The notes beneath the pieces were generated by a model, which did not search any database, was not told where the DNA came from, and worked only from the letters and a program-made list of their open reading frames with translations. A stretch of DNA of 64,000 nt from Cystobasidiopsis lactophilus (lineage: Eukaryota; Basidiomycota; Agaricostilbomycetes; Agaricostilbales; Chionosphaeraceae): NCBI GenBank assembly GCA_001599975.1, contig BCIO01000003.1:1364001-1428000 (forward strand). The letters run 5' to 3'. Position 1 is the stretch's first letter, and every line of letters begins with the position of its first letter. Positions 21,234-32,857 of this stretch are shown here, in pieces. The translations under genes were made by a program, and so were the position numbers.

Positions 21234-21582
21234 AAGGCTTGCACAACGGTCGGAAGCGTCGTAACTTCTGTTCTGGCATCGAGGGTTGCTTGCAGTCCGA
21301 CTCCCTAACTTCCACTGTTGAAGGCGTTGCTTCTGAGGCCATATGTAATTGCATCTTTACGAGCCTTTGTTCATGTAAGGACTAGACTTTGCCACTGCCA
21401 CAACTCGCGACTAGGGCGGTTGGCAGCTCTGGCAACCTTGTCAATCGCGGGGACCTCCTGAACAGCCAAGTGCTCGTCCACGCGACCTCTGCCCACTCGT
21501 TGCGGTGTCTGCCACTACAAAATAAGCGTCCTCTACTCGATCCGTCACTTATACAGACATCGACGCGCTTTCTGGCCTCACA
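21234..21582. other. Intergenic stretch, no gene seen
   Basis: About 350 bases between the ALDH stop and the first NCL gene. Only short frames are present. A TATA-like 'cttataca' lies about 35 bases before the NCL start. Confidence 0.4.
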
Positions 21583-23917
21583 ATGCCGTCTAAGATCAGC
21601 ATCAATTTCGCGTTCCATTCCATTGAAAGCGGCGAATGGGTGTGTGATGTGTGCACGGCAAGCGAAGATTCGACTCTTGCGCAACTCGTGCAGCGCTGTG
21701 TGCACATGTTCCTTGATGGGGACTTGGCTTCGGACGACCCCGGGTTCTTGAGGGTGTACCGCTGTTTGGCGGTGACCCCGTTGCTTTCGGACTTGACTGC
21801 ACCCACTGGCCGAATAAACGCTTCAGGCTGTGGGGTGCAAATGCCGGACTCTGTCGCCAAAGGGTTGCCAGCCGAGGACATCAAGGCTTTGCAGCAAAAG
21901 GGTGGGCCGAGCTACAAACCTTGTCCTTTATCGCTTGGCTGACTACGCCTTTCAGGTGTTAAATGGAGGACTACCGTGAACATGCGAAGATTGAAAGACA
22001 TCTGGACGGAAGAGGACTTGCTGCAGGACCCGTCCCTCGACTCAATGCTGCACCTCATCTTGGTCTATGCGCCTTCGTCTTTTACCTCACCTTTCTCTTC
22101 GCCCAAATCTTCAGCACGGCCCCCTTCACCCTTGCGCCCGTCGCCGAGCCCGGTCGGTGCTCATTCGAGACCCCAACTCAGCCCGATACCACCGACAGCT
22201 ACGGGCAGGCCACACGCAATCGTTGCTCCCATTTCCACCCCACCTACAGCTACGGGAAGGCCACACGCAATCGTTGCTCCCATTTCCACCCCACCTACAG
22301 CTACGGGAAGGCCACACGCAATCGTTGCTCCCATTCCCACCCCACCTCCAGCTGTGGGAAGGTCACACGCAATCGTTGCTCCCATTCCCACCCCACCTAC
22401 AGCTGCGGGAAGGTCACAACTAATCGTTTCTCCAACTCCGGCCTCTCCCACGCCGGAGAAGCCCACTGGCAGCGCCATTGCTTCATCGACTGCTCAGATC
22501 CCGGATCAGCGTGAGGCAGCTCTTTACGCTTACCGAGGCCCCAGCCTCAAATTATGTGCACAGCCGTCCCCGTGCCAAAACCGAATAAGAAGAAGCGCTC
22601 TGTGACCACGGAAGGCCTCCCAGAGAAGAAAAAAGCGAAGACAAGCCCGACGCAGGGCAAGCGGACAAGCAAGGCACGGCCCACTAGCGAAGGCCGGGCA
22701 AAAGCCGACGCCAAAGTCAAGGCCAAGAGAAAGTCAAAGGGCGAGCAGCTGCAACAGTTGAGGTCCCACCTCGAACCCGTGAGTCGTCTTGATCGCCTCT
22801 TGGACGATCGGCTCAAGTTGATGCCTCTAAAGGTGACCGTGGAGTTGATGGTCGGCCCATGCCCCGAAAATTGTCCCCTTAGCTGCGAGACGGCGGATTA
22901 TCCGGACGTGGATTGTCCCCCAGCCATTCCGAAGGACTTGGAGGCGCTGGCCATCTTGGTCCATCGACCAGACGACGAAAACCTGAAGCCCTTGCCGCCT
23001 GCTTCTCAAATTAGCGAGGTGGTGCCGTTCAATGACCTTTGGTACCTTATTCTCCAGTCATGGGAAGGTTGGCCGGCGGGCAACTTGGATCCCCCGCCCA
23101 CAGAAGTGCGTCCATTACCGCCACGGCGCTGTGGTTGTGATCTGACACTCGTCTCCAGCCCATGCCATACCTTGCTGAGGCTTGCGGAGCCTTTTTGGAA
23201 GACCTTTTGGGCAGCCTGCCGAGGCTCACCGAGCTCGACATGCGCTATTTCAAGTCTTCGCCAGTCGTCGGACTGCCCAACATCATGCCTTGCGCTCTCC
23301 ACACGCTCAACCTGCGGCTCTCCAACCTGTCTCCGAGAGACCTGCACCAGATCGCTGCTGGATCGGCCACCACGCTCAAGGTCCTGCTTCTTGGCTTCTA
23401 CGACAATACGCCTCAGTTGGAGCTCGCCAATGCACTGAAGGACAGCAAAGCAGCCAGCAACCTCATCGAAGTGCACATCGAGCTCAAGACCTTGCAACCC
23501 ACGGTTGAGTTTGGCCGCTGCGGTGGCGACTTCCTTAACGTGTTCACCCGCCTTCGCTCCTTCACCCTCGATAACTTCGACATGGCGGACACTACGGCCA
23601 AGTCGCCAACTTACCTGGACCCACTGTTCTCCAAGGCCGGCACCTTCCGCGCGTTTTGGTCGACACTCGAGATATTGAACTTGCCCTTCATGACGGCGGC
23701 TCTTCAAAAGCAGGTCTGTGGAGTGTGCCCCAAGCTGCGCAAGGTTCGCTTCATTGCGTTCAGCGGAGGACCGACGTTGTTTCCCAAGTACAAGAAGGCA
23801 ACGTTCGCTTGCCAGAACGAAGGCTTTCAAGATGAGCCGTGGATCTCCAGCGCAAAAGAGGCCAGCCAGTTGCTGCGCGCGCCCGTGGCCAGTGGATCCG
23901 GGACAGGCAAGGCATGA
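21583..23917 (+). CDS. NCL1: member of an unrecognised three-module family (N-module, Cys/WEGWP, LRR-like)
   Basis: About 725 residues, function unknown. N-module (about residues 1-130): 'KISINFAFHSIESGEW', 'LAQLVQRCVHMF', 'AEDIKALQQKGVKWRT', 'LKDIW', 'LHLILVYAP'. A Ser/Pro linker follows with five 17-residue repeats, then a strongly basic stretch, 'KPNKKKRSVTTEG' to 'KVKAKRKSKGEQ', likely a nuclear signal. Middle module: 'VELMVGPCPENCPLSCE' and 'QSWEGWPAG'. The C-terminal LRR-like half has 'LTELDMRYFKSS', 'LHTLNLRLSNLSPRDL', 'LKVLLLGFYDN', 'LIEVHIELKTL'. Introns at about 21902-21955, 22515-22567 and 23106-23158 restore the frame. The start ATG is 21583. Three relatives lie at 41.7-50.3 kb. 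Confidence 0.72.
22195..22449 (+). repeat. Five tandem 51-bp coding repeats (17 residues each)
   Basis: Copies begin at 22195, 22246, 22297, 22348 and 22399. The first three are almost identical and the last two have diverged. Each encodes a unit like 'PTATGRPHAIVAPISTP'. The period is a multiple of three, so the frame is kept. It lies in the linker of NCL1. Confidence 0.92.
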
Positions 23918-24171
23918 TGCAGCGGCAGGGTCCAAGATGGGATGCTTCGAAGCTCAGGTTGTGCGAATGTCAAGCTCGAGGCGAAAGTGGTCAAAACAGT
24001 GGAGCTCGTGATATTAAAAGTTAAGTACACGCTGGAGCTGTTTTTGAGGCCCAAGAGCATGAGAGGGAGGCAGACTGGCTCGCTGAGCCAGTCGCGTACA
24101 CCTCCTCCGCCCTCCGAGCAACTCGCAAAAACAGCACGCAGGAAACGTTAAGAGTTCAGAACAGGGGCCAT

Positions 24172-26237
24172 TCAAATGTCTTCCAGGTTGGATGCGGTCG
24201 TAGCGGACAACCGCCAGTTGGCAGATTGACCGGCTCTGCCAATGGGCGACTGCTGCGAGCCGGTCGAGGACACGGAGGGACCTCGGGGCTGGCGCAGTGC
24301 CGATGAGAATGAGCCGTTAGACGTCGGAGATGGCGGCGCCATATCGTCGGGCGACTGAGCGCGCGCAGAGTGAAGGGCGTTAGAGGGGAGGGGCGGGATG
24401 GCGCCGGAGGGGTGCTGAAAGAGACCGCTGAGGCTGGGTCGCTCCCGCTTAGATGTGGAGCGCAGGTCGACGTTCGACTTGCGGGTGTTGATGCTGCCAG
24501 CGGCAATGCTGCCCGCAGAAGGCGAATGGCGCATGTCTGGCATGGACTTTTTGCGCAGGTTCGACTGCGAGGAGCCCGATCGGCTGAGGGTCTGCAGCCA
24601 AGGGAACGTGAGCATTCGAGTCACTCAGTATCCGCACTGAAGACGCACCTGGTAGCTGTCGTTGGTGACGTCGCCTTTGAAGACCACGACATAGCGGTCG
24701 TCGCCATCGCCCACGCTCTTGTGGTCAAGGTTGAGCTTTTGGGCGACGAGGTGGACGACGCGGCGCTGCACGCCAGTCAGGGACTTGGAGAAGGCCAGTT
24801 CGTCTCTTAAGCTGTCGTCCTTAAATATCAAAACGCGAGAGTAGACTGAACGGAGCAAACTCGTGAGCTTGAGATCAACATAGAGAGAACAAGGATGGAC
24901 GCACTCTCTAATGTTTGCGGGTCGTTCATATCAAGCTCTGAGAACGATCCGAGGTCAGAAATTGAAGAAGAAAGCAGTTTTGGAGGCATCGGAAGCGTAC
25001 CGGTTGGCACAGTCTTCGCCGGTATTGAGCGAGGCGCCGAGCTGGATTGGGAGGAGGAGGAAGGGTCCATTTCACTTGAACCGGGTGAGCCGATGCTGTT
25101 AGAGGGCTGCGAGGTGGTGGAGAACTGAGACGAAGGGGTGTTGGCCAAGTGCGAGAACCCGGATGTGGCGGATGGCGGGTTAGAGCCCACGCTGCCCCAA
25201 ACGTTGGGCGCATCGTACGAAACAGGTGAGGTCAGCTCGTCGTGGGAAGCCGAGTTGGATAGGCCGGCCACCGGCGACAGATAGTGGCCGTTCGCGGTGG
25301 TCGGCGTCGAGTTGGGTGGGGTAGCCAAATTGGTGCTGAGGCCGGCGGCGCTGCGCATCCTCTTGAGTGCCTTTTCCCTCTCGATCTTCTCCTTCTCGCC
25401 CTGGCGCAGCACCCGCTTGAATTCGACTCGCAAGCGGCGACCTTGGATCTCGTAACCGTTCAAAGCGGCCAGCGCCGCCGTCGTTTCGTTAGGGTCCCTG
25501 AAGTTGGCGAAAGCCAGGCCTCTGAACTGAGCGGGTTGGTTCGGTCCGGCAATGTCGTAATGGTAGTTGAAGGCGTAAGGCGGAGCTAGCTGCAGCGAAT
25601 CCTGTTTTGTTTTGCATGAGCGATAATTCTCACATCTTCGCCTGCGTAAGGAAGCAGCGAAACGCACCATAATAGACATGACTTGCTCCCTGGGCACGCT
25701 GAAGGGAATATTCTTGATTACAATGGCGGTGGGAATCACTTCGTCGGAGGCATCTTCCTGCCCCGGCAACAAACTGCCCGGCAGGGCGAAGCTGTTGTGC
25801 TGCAGCGACGCAGGCGGCGGCGACAGCTGCTGCGGCGGCGGAGGGGCGTACATGGGCGTAGCGTTGACGTCGGGCCGGCTGATGACAGGGTTGAACCAGA
25901 GCGGCGCCGGCTGGTAGCCGTAGAGGTTGTTCGACTCGGAGGACGAGTCGGACGAGAGTGAGCGATCTATATGGTGCTGTGGCATGAACGGGTCGGGCTG
26001 GTGGGAGAACATGGGCATGGGCGGAGCAGGGCCAAAGTCGGGCGCTGCATTGCGGCTGACGGTGAAGCGCTGGCTGCGTTGCTGTTCCGGGCAACCGAGT
26101 GCGTCAGTACACGCTGTCTGGCCCTTCGCACGACAACCAGGGGCGCCCACCTTGCGCAGGCCAGGCTGGTCGTCAGGCCCCGAAGCAGCCAAGGAGACGG
26201 AATCGAAATGCTCCTGCAAATTATGCATAGCGGCCAT
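24172..26237 (-). CDS. RNA-binding protein with RRM and R3H domains (Pin4/Cip2-like)
   Basis: About 620-residue low-complexity RNA-binding protein, presumably a cytoplasmic post-transcriptional regulator. The RRM has RNP2 'TAIVIKNIPFSV' and RNP1 'FRGLAFANFRDP', ending 'GRRLRVEFKRVLRQGEKEKI'. A Ser/Pro/Thr-rich linker follows. The R3H-like domain contains 'RRVVHLVAQKLNLDHKSVG' with the R-x3-H signature and 'RYVVVFKG'. The N-terminus is rich in Pro, Gln and Met; the C-terminal tail is Ser-rich with many SP/SQ sites, as in phospho-regulated Pin4-type proteins. Introns lie at about 25603-25670, 24835-24895 and 24590-24650. The ATG at 26237 begins 'MAAMHNLQEHFDSV'. The relation to Pin4 or Cip2 is from domain order and remains tentative. 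Confidence 0.78.
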
Positions 26238-26611
26238 TTGGGGCTTTTCAGGTGCAAAGGAGGGACGTTCGAGCTAAGCCTGGTGAAGGGCTTGAGGCTC
26301 TCGTAGTGACGGGGCAGAGGGTCGTGGGTTAGAAGAGAAGAGTTCGAGCAGTGCTTCGCCGGCGCCCAAAACAATCTGCAATCTTTTCGTGGTGAGGTCC
26401 AGGAAAGGAGTCTGGCCAGAACTGCCAGCCACCTCGGTTCGTAGGCGAAACGCTGCCTGGACCTGGGCGAGCTGCCAAAAGAGTCGACGGTTCAGCTCGA
26501 AAAGGCAACTTCGCCAGGCGACATCGAGGTCGGTTGCTCAGGTGACCTCTGGCTACGTGAGCGTGGAGCTAAACGAGGGGTTGCAAATCGTAATGATAGA
26601 ACGAGTCTGTG
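26238..26611. other. Intergenic stretch, no gene seen
   Basis: About 370 bases between the start of the RRM/R3H gene and the stop of WAPL, both on the minus strand. It probably holds the RRM/R3H promoter and the WAPL 3' end. Open frames here are antisense shadows without domain content. Confidence 0.45.
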
Positions 26612-28854
26612 CTATGAGCCTAAAGATTCCAGGACCTTGTCGAGCAACTCATCCCGATCACGGCCTTGCTCTGCAAGTCGGGCCAGCACCAGCTTTCGGT
26701 CCTCCGTTGACGCCACCATGCACATGCCAAGCAAGACCCTCAGGAAGGCGGTCAGGAAGCCGTGCTCCTTGGAATCCGCGTCGGCGGAGTGCAGCAGGTA
26801 AAGGTCCGCAAGGTGGCGCAGGATGGGTTGCTGGTCGGCGCAGTGGCACGCGGTCAGACAGCCCACACTTGCGCTGCAGGTGGTGGATATGGTCTTTTGC
26901 GAGAAGGTGGCAATGTGGGCGGGATCAGCTTCGAGAAGGTTCGTGAGGAGGCCAAGGGTGAGCGAGAGGAGATCCAGCTTGATGGCGTCCAGCGGCCCGG
27001 AGCTGAGGTCGGCATCGCCGGTCGAGCGCATGAAGCGCATAAGTACATTGAAAAGAGAAGGTGAAGAATTGATCATGGCGGCAGCGAACTTGAGGTCGAG
27101 GTTGGTGAGGTTAATGCACAACTTGAGACATGAGAGCAGCCCGTCCATTGCTGAGGTTCCAGCCTTTGAGACGAACCACTTGAAGAGCTTGAGGGCTTGG
27201 CTTACCTGTAGAGGCTTCATGCACGTCGACTCCACACGCCAAAAGATGCGACACCGCCAAAAATGTGGTCAGCTGCTGGCCAAGGCGTGGCGAGATCTCC
27301 AGCTTTTCGTGCATTGTTGGGGCTGTGCAAGGCTCTAAGATGTCAAAAGTGGCATCAAACGCCGCGACATCAATGTCGGTCGAGCCGAGGTCGATGGAAG
27401 CCGCCGCTATGTCTTGCTCCAGGCCAGACAGCAGGCGGGGTGTGTGAAGGGAAAGTGGGACAGCGATTGCCGGAATTTGAGTGAGAAGGAGCCCGAGGTC
27501 CAGAAAGAGCAGCTGCTTAAGGGAGACGCCGCGCGGTGGCAGGATGGAGTCGGTCCAGAGCTTGGCCGAGTCGATGGTCGATTTGAGCTGTATCAACGAG
27601 TTGGCCTCCAATCTGGAAGGGGAGGATCTAGGATGGCCAATATCCAGATTCACGAATTTGTGGTCTAGCGTCTCCATCAGGTAAGCCAGGTTAGACGACC
27701 CCGGTTGGGCAAAGTCGGCGAAGGAGTCGACGTCGCGTTTATCTTTGAGCGAAAGGGCGATGAAGAAGAGTAAAGAAAGATCCAAGATCTGGTTCTGTGC
27801 GTCAACATACTGAGAGGTGCCGGAAAGTGGCAGACCCACCAGATCGTGCGCCACCGCTGCCCCTTTCAACTCGTCGTACACGTGCCTTGTCGACCCGCTC
27901 AGGCGCATCTTCCGAAGGAACTCGGGTTCCGAAAGCTTCTTGACCAGCTCCATCGCGCTGGCCCTACGCAAGCCGACCGGCTCCTCCGGCGAGAGACCAT
28001 CCAGAACGTAGGCCAGCTCGTCCTCGAACCGTTTGCTCTCCCCTTGCGACCGCAGCGCATTGATGCCTTTAGATTTGAGACGAAGGGCGTCCGAATCCGA
28101 ATCCAATCCGCCATCCTCCTCGTCCGAGTCCAGGTTGAACTTGGTCCGCAGATCGACATATGAGGACGAGGCAGATTTGAAAGGGTCTTCGGAAGTCGTG
28201 TCGATTAACAGCGTCGGCACAGGGCTCTGGTTAGCAACGACGTAGGACCGGGACTGGGCGTAGGTTTTAGAAGCTGACCCGGGCCTAGAGAGCGGAGGGC
28301 GACTGGGCGACGGCGATGGCGAGCGGTCGTTTCGGTATCGAACTGTGCTGTTGCCCGGTGTGTTGAGCCTAGGGCTACTGTGTGATCTTACGGAAGGCGT
28401 TGTTGATTGCCCTGGCGAAAGCGTGCTAGTGCCAACAACTGGCATCGAAGAGGCGTGTTTTACGGGCGAGCCGCTTTCGCCTGTTGCGCCATCAGCGTCA
28501 TTTCTGTACTTATTAGAGCTAAAACTGACTCGAGGAGGCTTGAGGATTAGCTGGCGACCTCCGCCGGCCCATGCGTTCGACAAGCCGCTTCTTGGCCGTG
28601 TTGCTCGAGGCGACGCTCTCTGTGTCCTCGGTATCGTTACCAGACGCGACAGAAGCTTCGTGGAGCAACCTCTTCCTCTTGCCTATTTGCCACCGCGGCG
28701 AAGGAGGATTGTCAACCTCAACGACAACCTCGAAGGTTGCGGCGCCAGAGGAGCTCGAAGGCGACGGAGGCCCACTGACAACGGCCAGGGACGACCGCTT
28801 GCCCTTGTCTTTACGAGAGTAGGTGACACCTTTCAAACGCGCCGTCGTTTGCAT
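26612..28854 (-). CDS. WPL1: Wings apart-like cohesin-release factor (Wapl/Wpl1)
   Basis: About 715 residues. Wapl opens the cohesin ring in the nucleus. The N-terminal third is Ser/Pro-rich and basic ('KKRLVERMGRR'). The WAPL domain starts near 'EDELAYVLDGLSPEEPVGLR' and runs through 'AMELVKKLSEPEFLRKMRLS', 'VYDELKGAAVAHD', 'LLFFIALSLKDKRDVDSFAD', and the helical-repeat tail 'LKLCINLTNLDLKFAAAMI'. Two introns fix the frame, about 28519-28560 and 27164-27206; the first has a clear 'gctaat' branch site. Length is short compared with animal WAPL but ordinary for fungi. I saw no classical FGF or YSR motif in the N-terminus by eye. It sits next to MIS12. Confidence 0.85.
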
Positions 28855-28999
28855 CGTCTCCAATGGGGACCGAGTTGCAGGACGCGGACAACCTGCGACG
28901 TTCGCTCGACGCCTGGACGACTCTTGAGGCGGCGAAGGCTGTTGTGGTATTACAGGCTAATAAGACGAAGTATTACAGAGCGTTACAAGGAGTGCCAAA

Positions 29000-30085
29000 C
29001 TATGAGCGAGGAGGGATTAGACTCGCCAGAACCTGTGAAGGAGAGAGTGATGAGTTTGAGAGGTGCGGAAGCCAGCCGAATCAGAACCCTTACCTGCGCA
29101 TCTTCTGCCGTCCCTATCGCATCCTCGGGTGTGTTTCTAGCTGCTGAGGTATCGACCAAGGACGAGCCAAGAGCTGAGGTGGCAGCCTTGGCCAGCAGCA
29201 CATCCGAGGCTTCGGCAATGTATGCCTCCCGCGTCCCCTCCTTGACGCTTGACGGGCCGGCAGTAGACGTCGCCGGGGTAGGCGTCTTGGCTAGATCCGC
29301 CATTGCTTGCTCCAGAAGCCGGATTGACGGCTCAACTTCTTCGAGTTGGCGCACCATCCGCTCTGCGTCGCGCACACGCATGAGTCTGCAAACTGAAAGA
29401 GGCAAAAGCTGGCATGGGACGTACCAGTAGCTTCCTCTGTTAACCCTAGCGCGTCCAGCTCGGACTCGGCAGCCTGGAGGGCTTCCAATCGCCTGGCTAT
29501 CCGCTCATGCGCCAAGTCCAAATGGTGCGCCTTGTCGAGCTCGGCCTCGTACGACCGCCGCTCCTCCTCCAGCTGCCGTAGAAGCGCCTCATCTTGGCCT
29601 CTTAGCGAGTCCGGTAGGCCGGCCTCGGGGTGGTGGGCGAGCTTGATATAAGGGATGAGGTGCGGCAAGAAGGCGAAGACGTTTCTGTGCAGATAGGCCT
29701 CGTATTGGTCGAAGCGGAGGTCGACTAGGGATTCTAGCAGCGTCTCCAGTTTTAGCAGGCCCTGGGAGCGCTTGCTGTGAGCACCGAAGGCACCTGGGCC
29801 GGGTTGTTGACAAGAGGATCATGCGCGCACCTCTTCCACTTCTCGACTTGTCCCCAGCCGCTCTTTTACGACGGACTCGATGCTGTCCATAGCCGAGTAA
29901 ATGACCTCGTTGCCCAGGTCCACAGCCCGGTGGGAGAACGCTTGAGGGACGAAGCCAAAGTGCTCCATCAAGACCTCTTGGATCTGTTGCGCGCAAAGGT
30001 GCGTCGAACAGCATCAGCCAACGCGTCTGGACAGCTTCTGGAGAACACTGACTACGCGCCGCTGCTCCGGGGTGAGGTCGGACAT
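29000..30085 (-). CDS. MIS12: Kinetochore MIND-complex subunit Mis12/Mtw1
   Basis: About 300-residue coiled-coil protein of the outer kinetochore. The N-terminal Mis12 core appears after splicing: 'MSDLTPEQRRVVSVLQKLSR', 'IQEVLMEHFGFVPQAFSHRA', 'VDLGNEVIYSAMDSIESVV', then 'LLKLETLLESLVDLRFDQYE' and 'RNVFAFLPHLIPYIKLAHH'. Heptad-like helices follow, 'EALLRQLEEERRSYEAELDK' and 'ERMVRQLEEVEPSIRLLEQA'. Four introns are inferred near 30020, 29800, 29395-29425 and 29025-29087. The third is only about 32 bases if the frame is right. The ATG at 30085 is the only start that leads into the family N-terminus. The family is clear; exon edges are less so. Confidence 0.85.
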
Positions 30086-30244
30086 GGCGAGAAATGACCC
30101 TGGCGCGGGCGCGCTCTTTTTCGTTGATGCACGGCAAGCTGTTTCAATTCTGCTGGCCGTGTCGTGGCTGGGCCACAGTACCACGGATTGGAGCCTGAAA
30201 TCATAGCTTTACAATCTTGCAACGACCATTAAAACCAGAAAGCT

Positions 30245-31682
30245 TCATAGCTGAAGCTCCTTGAAACGCTCCCGTTCCTCCATCTCCGCCACCGCTGCTC
30301 GAAGTTGTCGCGTAGATGGCATCCGGCCATCCCCAGGCACGGCGACCACTTCGTTCTCTTCGTCAACATCCTCGTAGTCGTCCCCTTCGTCGTCTGAGCC
30401 GGAGCCGGAGCCGCCCAAATGCTTCATCAGGTAGCGCACGTCCGGCGGGTAGTATTTGAGCTGGAGCCATCAGGTTTGTGAGCATGTGAAAGCTATATGG
30501 AAGTAGATTCGCCTACAGGGTCGTTAGTCCCAAGCCATCCGGCTTTTTGGCCTTTGTCGTAGTGAAATTTGCGATCCCATTCGACGACTCTGTCTGAATT
30601 GGGCAGCGAGAAGACGCTTGCACCCCGAGCGTCATTTGGTCTCAGATTCATTACTTAGGGCGCAAAGAAACTGTCTAACGGCAAACATCAGGCCTAGTGG
30701 CAGATTAGGGCAGCAAGACAAGACCTACAAGGCTCATGCGGATGCCCTCGGAGTCTGTCTTCCTCCTCCGGCTCTGGATCCCAGTCAAATGCCTCGATCA
30801 CGACCAATACCGCAAGGTCATCAATCGAGGCTTGGGCGACAAGATCAACCCTCTCAATAGCTGCCTGGGGCGTCCGCCTGACTCTCATCTTGGCCTTCAT
30901 GTCATCGAGGGTGCGCCTTCGGATACTCTTGAGTTTGAAGGTACTTTCGGGGCCAAATACGAAGCCGGCAGCAGCGGTTTTACGCCACCTGAGCTTGACG
31001 TGGCAGCAATGTTGCTGCCGAAAGGTGGCCGGGTATCCGCTGAGCAACGCGCCATGAGACGCACTCAGGAGCATGGGTTCGAACACCTCTAGCCATCCGT
31101 CTAGGTCGGCGAACATTTTGTCCTCCGTATCTGGCGGCGGGCCGGGCTGTAGGCCAAATGAGGCCCACGAAGCGACGTGAATAGCAAAACAGACGGACAC
31201 GGCATATCTTCTTGTGCCATTTCCAGAACTTGCGTTGGCAGTCTTTTGACTGCACCATCGTGTGAGTCTTGAGGGATAACACGGGATAGGGGTCCACTCA
31301 ACGCAAAAGCTGGCGTGCTTGCACCTCGAGCAGAGCTGGAGCTTCTCTTCTTCGATGAGCCAGTCCTCGCCTGTGAGAGCTCTGGAAGCATGAGAATTGC
31401 AGGGGCGAACATAGCAAGCCAGAGTAAGCCAGGCCGACCTTTGTTGCAACCGTCACAGCGAGCGGTCATCCAGTGTTCGGGCGATAGCATCAACTCAGAA
31501 TTAACAGTGCCAGGCTCTATCTCGTCGCCAGAGGACTCTTCGACATAGGGGACAGAAAGGGCCAAATCATCCAAGTTCAAGTCGTCGATTTCGGCCTGCG
31601 GCTCTCTCGGTGCCGCCGTTGGCTTCGGCTTCGACTTGGTCGCCCTTGACGGAGGCGGGTTGCCTTTCTTCTTTGCGGGCAT
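30245..31682 (-). CDS. Second MYND-type zinc-finger protein
   Basis: Starts 'MPAKKKGNPPPSRATKSKPK', basic and disordered, then an acidic 'DDLNLDDLALSVPYVEESSG'. The MYND ladder is assembled across exons: 'RCDGCNKALTGEDWLIEEE', 'LQLCSRCKHASFC', 'SKDCQRKFWKWHKKICR'. The middle contains 'FADLDGWLEVFEPMLLSA' and 'FKLKSIRRRTLDDMKAKMRV', possibly partner-binding. The C-terminal exon ends 'RQLRAAVAEMEERERFKELQ', a charged helix after an Asp/Glu run. Four or more introns are needed, and exon ends in 30.6-31.3 kb are uncertain. The ATG at 31682 is the first Met before the acidic region. Role unknown. Confidence 0.7.
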
Positions 31683-32022
31683 AGCGGGGGAGAGCAAAGG
31701 TGTGCACAGAAGCGACTGGCCGCTGCGGACCAAGGGGACGAGAAGTCGGTTTCTGTCCGGGACGGCCAATCTCACTCGAACAAGCATCAGCTTTGCCTAC
31801 CAGACTCTTGACTAGGAGTGCTGCACGACGCGCCGTAGACTGAGAGTTGGCCCATTTGAGCGGCGCGTCTAGCTTGTGTGCTGGCTGCCCTGGCATCACG
31901 GCCCTTGAATCTTGACCGGTCGCATTCCTCATTTCCAAGTGTGCGGCTTCAAGTGAAGACTTCTGCTCAGTGTATACTGCGCTTTGCTCGCGCCCGGAAC
32001 GTCAAGACTTGGTGCAACCGCC

Positions 32023-32578
32023 ATGTCTCTGTCGGATCGCCTTCAAGACCTTTCTCTGTCGCAGCCGGCCGACGACCAACTTCCCGCGCCAGAGGACCTT
32101 GAATACACTTTGCCAAACTTCCGAGCCTTGGTGACCGAAAACGAGGCTCTTCGAGCCGAAAACAAGCGGCTCAAAATCACTATCCAAGATCTAGAGGAAG
32201 AGGACGAAGGAGTGCGCGAAGAGCTGGAACTTGTGACTTCCGATAACCATCGACTCCGGAAGATGTGGGATGACAAAGAGCTGCTCCGAGCCGAAGTGCG
32301 TCAACGTGAATTGGCGAGGGAGGCTGAGTGGCAAAAGGTCAAGGACTGGCCCATCCACAAGGTAAGCCCTTCGGTGCCATCAAATATCAAGCTTGATGGC
32401 TTCAAAAGCTACTTGGTGTGCCCGAAACGGCGTCTGTGCAAGCCAAGCGTGAAGCGGTTCGGGTGGCGTTGTTGAAGTGTGGGTCATTCTAGCTAAAGCG
32501 ACGTCTGGGCTTTCCTCACCTATTTGCTGTGAATAGATCATCCTGACCGTGCTCACGGTAGTAAGTCGAATGCTATGA
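32023..32578 (+). CDS. Small coiled-coil orphan protein
   Basis: The ATG at 32023 opens 'MSLSDRLQDLSLSQPADDQL'. A long leucine-heptad coil then runs through 'VTENEALRAENKRLKITIQD' and 'EGVREELELVTSDNHRLRKM' to 'KVKDWPIHK'. The first exon ends at a GT at about 32362. The best guess for the last exon is about 32536-32578, adding 'IILTVLTVVSRML' and a stop. That end is uncertain, and transcripts could continue further. No homologue is recognised. The dense coil without other domains suggests a structural or adaptor role. It diverges from the MYND gene with about 340 bases between starts. Confidence 0.5.
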
Positions 32579-32857
32579 TTGATTGCGGCGATCAGGAGTT
32601 GAGCAGCGACCTAGACACGAAGATTTGTCAGAAGGTACACCTCTGCCCGTCTTTCTCTCCCCATCCGCACCACCATGTTCAAGCATGCTTGTTGGTAGAT
32701 TACTCGCGCGAAAGAGAGCTTCCTAGGTTCACCAATCTGACGCGTCGCCATTTTATGTCAGCATCCTTTTGTTCTCATTATTCGGCCCGATTGGCGCCCT
32801 TTGCGGAATTGCGACCATCAAACCAGACGAAACTGGACGAAACTTTCAGCTGTTACA

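Noticed and set aside
21583-21900. F-box as the N-module of NCL proteins
   Set aside because: LRR-like C-halves often follow an F-box, but there is no L-P-x-E/I start or F-box helix pattern. The N-module is about 125 residues, with strands at both ends, unlike the 45-residue F-box.
22195-22449. Regularly spaced repeats resembling a CRISPR-like array
   Set aside because: The units are contiguous without unique spacers, keep frame, and lie in a fungal coding exon; they are a coding minisatellite.
31060-31095. Possible tRNA B-box-like 'gggttcgaac'
   Set aside because: No matching A-box, acceptor stem or anticodon arm was found around it, and it lies antisense to the MYND gene.
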